Below, piece after piece: positions 6,106 through 11,971 of a DNA stretch of 11,971 nucleotides. The stretch is from Ignavibacteria bacterium UBA4661 (GTDB taxonomy: Bacteria; Bacteroidota; Ignavibacteria; Kapaibacteriales; UBA4661): positions 1 to 11,971 of the forward strand of contig DHLT01000134.1 of NCBI GenBank assembly GCA_002405405.1. The letters are read 5' to 3'. The stretch's first letter is position 1. Each line of letters begins with the position of its first letter. Under the pieces are notes generated by a model, which saw only the letters and a list, made by a program, of their open reading frames with translations, was not told where the DNA came from and made no database searches. Both the position numbers and the translations under genes were made by a program.

Positions 6106-9030
6106 CTATTGGATTGCATATGAAACACGGAAGTATGTGTAACGACCGCCAACACCCCACGGAGCTCCACCCAAGATGTACTGGAATACAGTTCCTGTTG
6201 TACCAAAGTTTGTTGCTGCAACACCGGTAGGAAGAGGAACATTACCATAACCGGCTGATTGTGCAATCGGTGTAGGCAAGCCGGTTGTTGCATTCCATGT
6301 AACACCATTTGATTGCCATTGTGTCCATGTTTGTGGCATGACATCAAAAAGATTATTCGCACCGAGAGCAATGGTCAAACCTTTGGTAACAATGTTTGAC
6401 AAATCATAACTGATATCGAGGTCTGTAACGAATTTTCCGCCGGCAACTTGGTCAAGTTCAGGTATTGGAATTTGGTTGACGGCTTTGATTTCACCGAAAC
6501 GTACTGTACGAAGCGTCAAGCCAAGATCACCAACATTATAGTTAGCTTGTAGATTCAAGACGGTACGTGGCTGACCTTCAACAAAACGAACTTGTTCGCC
6601 ACGATCGAACCATGCATTTGCATTGCCGACAGGAACGCCACCCGTTACACCTTCTAAGCGTTTGAGAGGAGCAGGTGCATCAGCAAGTCTTGTAATGGTA
6701 TTTTGGTTCCAGTTGAATGCTGCTTGCAAACGCAAAGGATTCTCACCCAAACGTACAGCATAGCGCAAAATAGCATCTACACCTTGTGTGCGTGAGTCGA
6801 GCAGATTCGCAAAGAAGCGACCACCGCCAACGCCTTGAATACCTGCACGACCAAGTAGTGCACGGACACTATCGCCTGTAAAGTTACCTGACAGCGTAAT
6901 ACGGTCGGTAACTTCGATATTATAGGCATCAACGGTGAGCGAGAGGTTTTCAATGATATTGTCAAGGGTAAAGCCAAAGCTTACATTTGCTGATTTCTCC
7001 GGTTTCAAAGCCGTTGCACCGAAGGCCGTTCCTGCGGCACTCACCGGTGGGAATGTGCTGATATCAAAGGGAATACCATTGATAAAGTTCGTCGAAGTTG
7101 CTGTAAAGAATTGTTGCTGTAAGGATGGTGCACGGAAGCCGGTTGAAATAGCACCACGCAACGCAAAGCCCTCGAAGAGTTCGTAGCGAGTGGTGAATTT
7201 CCATATAAAGATCGAGCCGAAATCACTATAGTTTTCAAAACGACCTGCCGCACTTACTGTCCAGTTCTTTACGGGATCAGTTTCGAAATCAGCATAGATT
7301 GAGAAGTTATTACGTGATTGGTTCGTTGCATTTTGTGGCTTAAAGCCCGGGAATACTTGAGATCCCGGTGCTGGTAAGCCATTAGCACCATCTTGTGTGC
7401 CGGGAACACGAATGGTACCCGAAGTACCAGCGTCGTTGCGTTGATTTTGCCATGACGCGGCTTCACCGGCTTGAATTTGATAATTCTCTAAACGAAATTC
7501 AGCACCAAACGCCACATTAAGCGGTTTTGCAAAACCCGAAACATCGAGCGCACGCGATACATCAACATTAAGAGATGTTTGGTTATAAAGCAGAGTGCCG
7601 GCATCAAATTCACGTGGGCTGGATGTGCCAAGCGAAGCATTCCACGAATTGCGAACATTGAAATTGAAACTATTACGACCATAGACTGCCGAGACATCAT
7701 AATTCCAACCATTCAGATCGCCCTTTACACCACCACCAAGCGAAAGATCAAGCAGTTTTGCATAAATCTGTGGTAAAAAACCAACAGGATAGACACGAAC
7801 ATCATTGCGGGCATCACGTGGCGTACGGAAGAATCCATAGCTTTCGGATTCGCGTGCCGTAATTCCACCAAAAGAGTAGAATGCAGCATTTGCGCTCAAT
7901 GGCAAAGTAAGGTTGAAGAACCCGCCAATATCTTGTGTTCGAGAGTCTCCCGCCCAATGATTTACACGGCGCGGGTCATTCCATGCCCAGTCGCCTGTTG
8001 TTGCATCACCTGCGATATTGTTTGCGGCAACACCATTGGCAGGCAGGCCATTGGTACCCAAAACATTCGTTGGCATCATACGTCGCAAATCACTAAAGGT
8101 GCGATTGGTAGAGTCACGGCGACGATACTCAAAGCCAATATGAAGTGCGCCACCATCATTGCCAAGAGCAGTACCATAATTCAAGTTTCCTTGATACACT
8201 GTACCATCTCCGCGTGAGGTTTGTCCCACTGTTGTACTAGCACTGATACCTGCATCTTTACGAAGAATCACATTGATAACACCACCAATAGCGTCAGAGC
8301 CATATTGTGCCGCCGCACCATCACGCAAGACCTCAACACGCTCAATCATATTTGCAGGAATTGCATTGAGATCCACACCGGTAGCACCACGTCCTACGGT
8401 ACCATTCACGTGCACAAGCGCACCAATATGACGGCGTTTACCATTGACTAACACCAATGTTTGGTCAGGTGACATACCACGGATAGTAGCCGGGCGTAAA
8501 GCATCGGTACCATCAGAAATTGCCGGACGTGGAAAATTGAGCGAAGGAATATTCATTTGCAAGAGTTGTGCTGTTTCTATCAGACCGGTCATGCGCATTT
8601 CTTTGGCAGAAATTACATCGATAGGTACGGGTGATTCAATCACTGTGCGATCACTACGACGTGTACCAAGGACTACAGCTTCTTCAAGTGTTGAAATAGC
8701 TTCTTCGAGCTTGAAATCAAGTGTAACTACACTGCCTGCCAATGTTACTTTTTGTGTTTTCGGTTTATATCCCAAGAGCGACACACGAACGTCATAGCTG
8801 CCGGCAGGAAGATTTTTTACTTCATATTCGCCACCTTTGCGTGTTGCTGCACCCTTGTTCAAACCTTGTACAACCACTGTTGCACCGGGGAGGAGCTCAT
8901 TCGATTTGAGATCTGATACTGTTCCCTTCAGTGTTACTTGTGCAAAAAGAGAAGTTCCCCCGACCATGCTGACAACAGCAATGACAGCTATTGTGCGTAA
9001 TACAGAAGATAAACGAAGCAGTACATGCAT
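6106..9030 (-). CDS. TonB-dependent outer-membrane receptor with N-terminal carboxypeptidase-regulatory-like domain
   Basis: A 974-residue outer-membrane receptor for energy-dependent uptake. A signal peptide (1-30, cleavage likely at SLFA/Q) is followed by a beta-sandwich domain of the CarboxypepD_reg-like type (about 33-110: LKGTVSD, LPGATVVVQG, GSYDVRVSLLGYKP). The plug domain covers about 125-258, with IRGMSPDQTLVLVNGKRR and IERVEVLRDGAAAQYGSDAI. The rest is a beta-barrel ending in YFRVSYAIQ, so without the common terminal aromatic residue. The start at 9030 is fixed by a perfect AAGGAG at 9038-9043, 7 nt upstream; the frame is open to 9156, but the added residues would mask the signal peptide. 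No SusD partner adjoins it, so it is probably not a paired glycan importer. The ligand (siderophore, metal chelate, vitamin or peptide) cannot be read from the sequence. Confidence 0.95.
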   Translation of the reverse strand: MHVLLRLSSVLRTIAVIAVVSMVGGTSLFAQVTLKGTVSDLKSNELLPGATVVVQGLNKGAATRKGGEYEVKNLPAGSYDVRVSLLGYKPKTQKVTLAGSVVTLDFKLEEAISTLEEAVVLGTRRSDRTVIESPVPIDVISAKEMRMTGLIETAQLLQMNIPSLNFPRPAISDGTDALRPATIRGMSPDQTLVLVNGKRRHIGALVHVNGTVGRGATGVDLNAIPANMIERVEVLRDGAAAQYGSDAIGGVINVILRKDAGISASTTVGQTSRGDGTVYQGNLNYGTALGNDGGALHIGFEYRRRDSTNRTFSDLRRMMPTNVLGTNGLPANGVAANNIAGDATTGDWAWNDPRRVNHWAGDSRTQDIGGFFNLTLPLSANAAFYSFGGITARESESYGFFRTPRDARNDVRVYPVGFLPQIYAKLLDLSLGGGVKGDLNGWNYDVSAVYGRNSFNFNVRNSWNASLGTSSPREFDAGTLLYNQTSLNVDVSRALDVSGFAKPLNVAFGAEFRLENYQIQAGEAASWQNQRNDAGTSGTIRVPGTQDGANGLPAPGSQVFPGFKPQNATNQSRNNFSIYADFETDPVKNWTVSAAGRFENYSDFGSIFIWKFTTRYELFEGFALRGAISTGFRAPSLQQQFFTATSTNFINGIPFDISTFPPVSAAGTAFGATALKPEKSANVSFGFTLDNIIENLSLTVDAYNIEVTDRITLSGNFTGDSVRALLGRAGIQGVGGGRFFANLLDSRTQGVDAILRYAVRLGENPLRLQAAFNWNQNTITRLADAPAPLKRLEGVTGGVPVGNANAWFDRGEQVRFVEGQPRTVLNLQANYNVGDLGLTLRTVRFGEIKAVNQIPIPELDQVAGGKFVTDLDISYDLSNIVTKGLTIALGANNLFDVMPQTWTQWQSNGVTWNATTGLPTPIAQSAGYGNVPLPTGVAATNFGTTGTVFQYILGGAPWGVGGRYTYFRVSYAIQ

Positions 9031-9037
9031 AAAGACT

Positions 9038-9043
9038 CTCCTT
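9038..9043 (-). promoter_or_regulatory. Shine-Dalgarno of the receptor gene
   Basis: AAGGAG lies 7 nt before ATG at 9030. It is the strongest ribosome site in the window and decides the start of the receptor in favour of the signal-peptide form. Confidence 0.9.
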
Positions 9044-9136
9044 GAAAAATGAAGAAAAAGGACAAATGATACAATCAAAAGAACGTGGATAAATGCCAAG
9101 AATAGGAAGACAGTGACAGTATGTTGTGAACAGGAA

Positions 9137-9161
9137 ATAACATGTTCTCCTTGCATGTTAT
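9137..9161. repeat. 8-bp inverted repeat in the receptor gene leader
   Basis: ATAACATG (9137-9144) and CATGTTAT (9154-9161) are perfect inverted copies separated by 9 nt. They lie about 11-35 nt downstream of the predicted transcription start and about 107 nt before the receptor ATG. The arrangement suits either a dimeric repressor site or a small leader hairpin. The minus-strand loop contains AAGGAG, so a hairpin would display a Shine-Dalgarno-like sequence. No regulator can be named. Confidence 0.5.
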
Positions 9162-9178
9162 CGCGACAAATCTGTAGG

Positions 9179-9207
9179 AATATACATATTCAACCATTTG
9201 AAATCAA
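9179..9207 (-). promoter_or_regulatory. Candidate sigma70-like promoter of the receptor gene
   Basis: Reading the minus strand, TTGATT (9207-9202) and TATATT (9184-9179) are separated by exactly 17 nt and match the -35 and -10 consensus at four and five of six positions. Transcription would begin near 9172, giving a leader of about 140 nt. It fills the gap after the mutY stop at 9237. No exact Bacteroidetes-type TAnnTTTG box was found nearby. Prediction from sequence only. Confidence 0.5.
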
Positions 9208-9236
9208 TAGAAATTTCATTTTCAGTACAAAGAAAG

Positions 9237-10271
9237 TTACAGTGCAAGTGCAATTCGAACAATGGCACGTTGATCAGCGTACGTACGAGTAATACGAATG
9301 ATGCCATCTTTTTCTAATCCATGCAGAATGCCTTCGAGCCATTCTCTATCGTTTGTAGCGGGCATATCGGCAAAGAGTTGCGATGTTGCCGGAGGAAAAA
9401 GTTTGTGGAGAAGCGTGGTGGTGCTGAGTGTTTTGCGAGCCGGCAGGGCACGAAGTAATTCGACAATTTTACCGCGCCAAATACGATTGGGTTGTCCGCG
9501 ATATGACGGCTCTTTACGCTTAGTAATTAAAGCAGGTTTCATGTGATAAGCAGAACGGCAGTGCGTAACAAGCGGACACTCGGTACACTTCGTTTTTTTT
9601 GCAGTACAGTACAGAGCACCAATATCCATGATGGCTTGATGCCAAAGTGACGACTGACCACGAGGAAAAACAATTTCTGCTACAGATTGTACCATCGCAG
9701 GTGCAAGCGTATCAACTAATGTATTTTGAGGTGCGAAAACGCGGGAGTAAACTCGCCTGATATTGACATCAATCACCGCTGTATCGCGGTGATAAGCAAA
9801 TGAGGCTAATGCTTGAGCTGTGTAAGTGCCAATGCCGGGCAGCTGCTGTAATTCCTCAAGCGTGTCCGGTATACGAGCATTAAAACGAATGACAAGTTCA
9901 CGAGCGCAATCGCGAAGTCGTAATGCACGATTATTGTAACCCATACCCTGCCATGCACGAATGATGGTAGCATTATCAGCTTTTGCAAGTGCTTGAATCG
10001 TTGGGAATTGACGAAGAAAGAGGGGTAGTTTTTCGCTGACACGTGCTGTCTGTGTTTGCTGAAGCATACACTCTGCAAGGAGCGTAATGTAGGGATCCTG
10101 CGGTGTTGCAGTCGAACGCCACGGAAAGACACGACCATACTCTGCGAACCATGCTGTAACAGCAATGTGAAGTGAGGGCGCAATCGTTGCGACATGACAA
10201 AGCAGTGAGTCTTCCTGTGAAGGCAACTGCAAAGGAGGAGTTCGATGTTGAGAATCTGAGCTTGTACTCAT
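9237..10271 (-). CDS. mutY: A/G-specific adenine DNA glycosylase MutY, with a C-terminus unlike the NUDIX type
   Basis: MutY removes adenine mispaired with 8-oxoguanine in base-excision repair. The 344 residues show FPWR (49-52), the catalytic-Glu segment LLAECMLQQTQTA (E67), the helix-hairpin-helix LQQLPGIGTYTAQALASFAY (141-160, with the MutY-type Tyr150), the catalytic Asp in VIDVNIRRV (D168) and the iron-sulfur ligands C222-X6-C229-X2-C232-X5-C238. After about residue 245 there is no recognisable NUDIX-like 8-oxoG domain. Instead YRGQPNRIWRGKIVELLRAL and a helix-rich tail with LEGILHGLEKDGIIRI look like a winged-helix unit, resembling the tail of actinobacterial MutY. The first 25 residues are a polar extension. 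The start at 10271 has AAGGTGA at 10276-10282, overlapping the stop of the GT2 gene 9 nt upstream, so the two are co-transcribed. Confidence 0.93.
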   Translation of the reverse strand: MSTSSDSQHRTPPLQLPSQEDSLLCHVATIAPSLHIAVTAWFAEYGRVFPWRSTATPQDPYITLLAECMLQQTQTARVSEKLPLFLRQFPTIQALAKADNATIIRAWQGMGYNNRALRLRDCARELVIRFNARIPDTLEELQQLPGIGTYTAQALASFAYHRDTAVIDVNIRRVYSRVFAPQNTLVDTLAPAMVQSVAEIVFPRGQSSLWHQAIMDIGALYCTAKKTKCTECPLVTHCRSAYHMKPALITKRKEPSYRGQPNRIWRGKIVELLRALPARKTLSTTTLLHKLFPPATSQLFADMPATNDREWLEGILHGLEKDGIIRITRTYADQRAIVRIALAL

Positions 10272-10280
10272 ACACTCACC

Positions 10281-10988
10281 TTAAGCATGAAGTCGGCGGA
10301 TTCGGAGAATTTCTTTAAGCATTGCAAGCGAGTCAATAATCGGGTGTACCGTTGTACGCTCATCATTGAACCACAATACTGATTCTTGAGCAGTGCGAAG
10401 ACCGTGTTTTTCGGCAAGAAAGAGAATCTCTACATCAAAGCCGAAGCCGTCAATTTTTGCATTTGAAAAAAGAGTATTGGCACTTTCAGCTGTAAAGATC
10501 TTAAAGCCGCATTGTGTATCGGTAATACCCTTGAATACCAGCATTTGTACCAATAAATTGAATGATCGACCCATCATTTCACGAAGCCACGGTTGATGTT
10601 TTTTCACATTATCACGGTCAAGTGCACGCGAGCCGATGCACACATCAGCAGTTCCTTGTTCCACATGATAAAGCAGTTTCGGGAGTTCGGTAATCGGTGT
10701 CGAAAGATCGGCATCAGTGAACAGACGAAAATGACCTTGCGCTTCAAGCATCCCGCGCCGAACAGCGGCTCCTTTACCATAATTCTGTGGTTGGACAAGA
10801 ATACGCACATGCGGAAAACGTCGAGCTATACCCACAGTGTTGTCGTGCGAGCCATCATCAACAACAATAAGTTCAGTATTATACACTTGCTCTCGAATAT
10901 AATGCGACACGCGTTCCAATGTTACGCCTAGACGCTGTTCTTCGTTGTATGCGGGAATAATAATCGAAAGGTGCGGAACGCCGGACAT
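10281..10988 (-). CDS. GT2 glycosyltransferase of the DPM1/ALG5 (polyprenyl-phosphate sugar) type
   Basis: A 235-residue single-domain GT-A fold enzyme. Motifs in order are LSIIIPAYNEE (8-17), the nucleotide-binding VVDDGSHDNT (42-51), GKGAAVRRGM (71-80), TDADLSTP with the metal-binding DAD (92-94), and ITDTQCGFKIF (155-165). The last closely recalls dolichyl-phosphate glucosyltransferase ALG5 and its bacterial relatives. Such enzymes move glucose or mannose from a nucleotide sugar to a polyprenyl phosphate on the cytoplasmic membrane face. No membrane segments follow the catalytic domain, so it would work peripherally or with a partner. It lies 150 nt downstream of a DUF2723 gene, which could be the user of its product (inference), and just upstream of mutY. 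ATG at 10988 lacks a clear Shine-Dalgarno. The sugar cannot be assigned. Confidence 0.88.
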   Translation of the reverse strand: MSGVPHLSIIIPAYNEEQRLGVTLERVSHYIREQVYNTELIVVDDGSHDNTVGIARRFPHVRILVQPQNYGKGAAVRRGMLEAQGHFRLFTDADLSTPITELPKLLYHVEQGTADVCIGSRALDRDNVKKHQPWLREMMGRSFNLLVQMLVFKGITDTQCGFKIFTAESANTLFSNAKIDGFGFDVEILFLAEKHGLRTAQESVLWFNDERTTVHPIIDSLAMLKEILRIRRLHA

Positions 10989-11056
10989 GAAGAATGCTCA
11001 ACAAATGAAAAAGAAAAACGTTATGAAAGATACGCAGAATACAGCATTGAAACAGC

Positions 11057-11082
11057 AAGGGCTGAACACAATGTCAGCCCTT
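11057..11082. other. Perfect 9-bp hairpin, possible weak terminator
   Basis: AAGGGCTGA (11057-11065) and TCAGCCCTT (11074-11082) form a 9-bp stem with an 8-nt loop, 56 nt past the DUF2723 stop. No T tract follows in either direction, so it is not a classical intrinsic terminator. It may stabilise a 3' end or work with the neighbouring hairpin. Confidence 0.55.
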
Positions 11083-11093
11083 ACACACAAATG

Positions 11094-11125
11094 ATGATAG
11101 GGGGGATTTTTCTTCCACCTATCAT
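11094..11125. other. 8-bp hairpin just after the DUF2723 stop
   Basis: ATGATAGG (11094-11101) and CCTATCAT (11118-11125) are perfect inverted arms around a 16-nt loop, starting 13 nt past the stop at 11139. The loop carries a C-rich and an A-rich stretch and there is no terminal T run. Together with the hairpin at 11057-11082 it fills most of the gap to the GT2 gene; a role in ending or processing the DUF2723 transcript is plausible. Confidence 0.45.
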
Positions 11126-11138
11126 GAAGACTTCTCGC

Positions 11139-11942
11139 TTATGGAGCGATAGTTGGTGTTGGTACGCTTGCACCACTTGATTTCAAGCGCAGTTCCAACA
11201 TCTTACGTTCCAAACCCGGTATCAATGATTTTAAGGTTTCGTTTGTTGATGTACGATACTGTGCAATCATCGCTTCGGCAACCTCGATTGCTTTGGCAAA
11301 ATTGCCTGATTTTTCGTGTCGAGCAATTTCAACTTGATCGATCAACGCTTGTACTTCCGGAGCATTATTTGTTTGTGCTTTGTAGCGATTGAGTACTGCC
11401 ACTGCGTCATCAAATTTTCCGAGCATTTGATACGCTTCCGATGCAAGAATATATGGCGGATATGAGCGGACATATGGATCAGTTGCCATCAGTTCGGCTG
11501 AGTTAATCAGGTTTTGCGCATGTTTGATGGTTAATTCAGCATAGAATTTTTTACCCTCTTCGCCACCGCATCGTGCATACAAGTCAGCGATTTGCATTGC
11601 CATCGGATAGGGTAGAGTAAAAATTTTTGCGTCAATGTATTTGTCCATCGTTGAAAGTACCTTGACCGCCTTTTCGTTTTTACCGGCAGATGCCAATTCA
11701 AAGGCATAGTTGATAAACATACTGCGGTAATTACTTACGGGAATGCGATTGGGTTCGTCATAATAAACATTGAGTGTGTTCAGATTGCGGAGTTTCATGC
11801 CATAGCTTGGTTCGCGTTGGAAAGTATCACCATCAAGGATATTGAAAATAATTTTATCCGTAATCGCTTCGTATAATGAAACACAACCACGACCGGCAGG
11901 AATTTGTGGAACCGGGCAAACGCGGAATGCCATACGCTCCAT
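11139..11942 (-). CDS. C-terminal part of a DUF2723 / TMEM260-like membrane protein, frame broken at the edge
   Basis: The 267 visible residues match the soluble tail of DUF2723 (TMEM260-like, proposed protein O-mannosyltransferase) proteins. They begin with YLRMERMAFRV just before the fold, then show TDKIIFNILDGDTF, a VYYDEPNR segment and SNYRSMFINYAFELASAGKNEKAV. After that comes a helical-repeat (TPR-like) stretch to the end, including ASEAYQMLGKFDDAVAVLNRY. The tail ends in a Ser/Pro/Thr-rich sequence. The long multi-membrane catalytic region would lie upstream, outside the window. ATG at 11942 is probably not the true start, because codons before it (DPYLR) still read like the family. 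They are preceded by in-frame stops at 11958-11960 and 11964-11966, while the +1-shifted frame reads CIEDK. One missing base would join them. Family call is moderate because only the tail is seen. Confidence 0.65.
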   Translation of the reverse strand: MERMAFRVCPVPQIPAGRGCVSLYEAITDKIIFNILDGDTFQREPSYGMKLRNLNTLNVYYDEPNRIPVSNYRSMFINYAFELASAGKNEKAVKVLSTMDKYIDAKIFTLPYPMAMQIADLYARCGGEEGKKFYAELTIKHAQNLINSAELMATDPYVRSYPPYILASEAYQMLGKFDDAVAVLNRYKAQTNNAPEVQALIDQVEIARHEKSGNFAKAIEVAEAMIAQYRTSTNETLKSLIPGLERKMLELRLKSSGASVPTPTIAP

Positions 11943-11971
11943 ACGGAGATACGGATCTTATCCTCAATACA

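Noticed and set aside
8444..8797. 117-codon plus-strand open frame inside the receptor gene
   Set aside because: It is antisense to the well-supported plug region and its translation has no family features; it is a shadow of the coding strand.
9076..9143. Short upstream reading frame starting MLFPVHN, with AAGGAG just before it, as a leader peptide
   Set aside because: The spacing from AAGGAG to ATG is only 3 nt and the peptide has no regulatory-looking composition.
9031..9156. N-terminal extension of the receptor frame to ATG 9156
   Set aside because: The added 42 residues precede a complete signal peptide, and an ideal Shine-Dalgarno fixes the start at 9030.
9031..9172. Riboswitch in the receptor leader
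   Set aside because: I could not find a cobalamin-type or other recognisable riboswitch core; only the single inverted repeat stands out.
9199..9218. TGAAAT/ATTTCA inverted repeat as a mutY terminator
   Set aside because: The six-bp stem is AT-rich, has no T tract and overlaps the proposed promoter.

Overview
All ten genes in this window lie on the minus strand, so transcription runs from high to low coordinates. The gene set suggests the Bacteroidota/Chlorobiota (FCB) group, perhaps a Chlorobi, Ignavibacteria or Kapabacteria relative. The pointers are a TonB-dependent receptor with an N-terminal carboxypeptidase-regulatory-like domain, a DUF2723/TMEM260-like protein, a Cys-type CcmE next to a CcmD-like peptide, and few strong Shine-Dalgarno sites. 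This placement comes from gene families, not a database search.

In transcription order the layout is as follows. (1) 11971-11139: the C-terminal tail of a DUF2723 protein, whose frame is broken at the window edge. (2) 11138-10989: two hairpins. (3) 10988-9237: a DPM1/ALG5-like GT2 glycosyltransferase followed 9 nt later by mutY, with the mutY ribosome site touching the GT2 stop. (4) 9236-9031: the leader of the receptor gene, with a sigma70-like promoter, an 8-bp inverted repeat and a clear Shine-Dalgarno. (5) 9030-6106: the TonB-dependent receptor, closed by an intrinsic terminator. (6) 6006-5389: a HupE/UreJ-type membrane protein. (7) 5232-3007: a chemoreceptor with a NIT sensor domain. (8) 2938-34: a cytochrome c maturation block of a CcmD-like peptide, a Cys-type CcmE, an intrinsic terminator, a CcmE-like protein without the heme-binding motif, and CcmF. 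The CcmF frame ends at a TAA before the family's last membrane segment.

Three themes emerge. The ccm genes belong to System I heme delivery to c-type cytochromes, here with the Cys variant of the heme chaperone plus an extra OB-fold paralogue. The NIT chemoreceptor directly upstream could link nitrate/nitrite sensing to the respiration those cytochromes serve (inference). The GT2 enzyme and the DUF2723 protein could be donor-making and donor-using steps of a lipid-phosphate-sugar glycosylation route (inference). The receptor and HupE-like protein may together handle a metal or small ligand, but the substrate cannot be read from the sequence.

No tRNA, rRNA, CRISPR array, insertion sequence or phage gene was recognised, and no wholly new system is evident. 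The points most worth checking are the motif-less CcmE paralogue behind a terminator, the two broken reading frames at the window ends, the MutY C-terminus, and the receptor leader.
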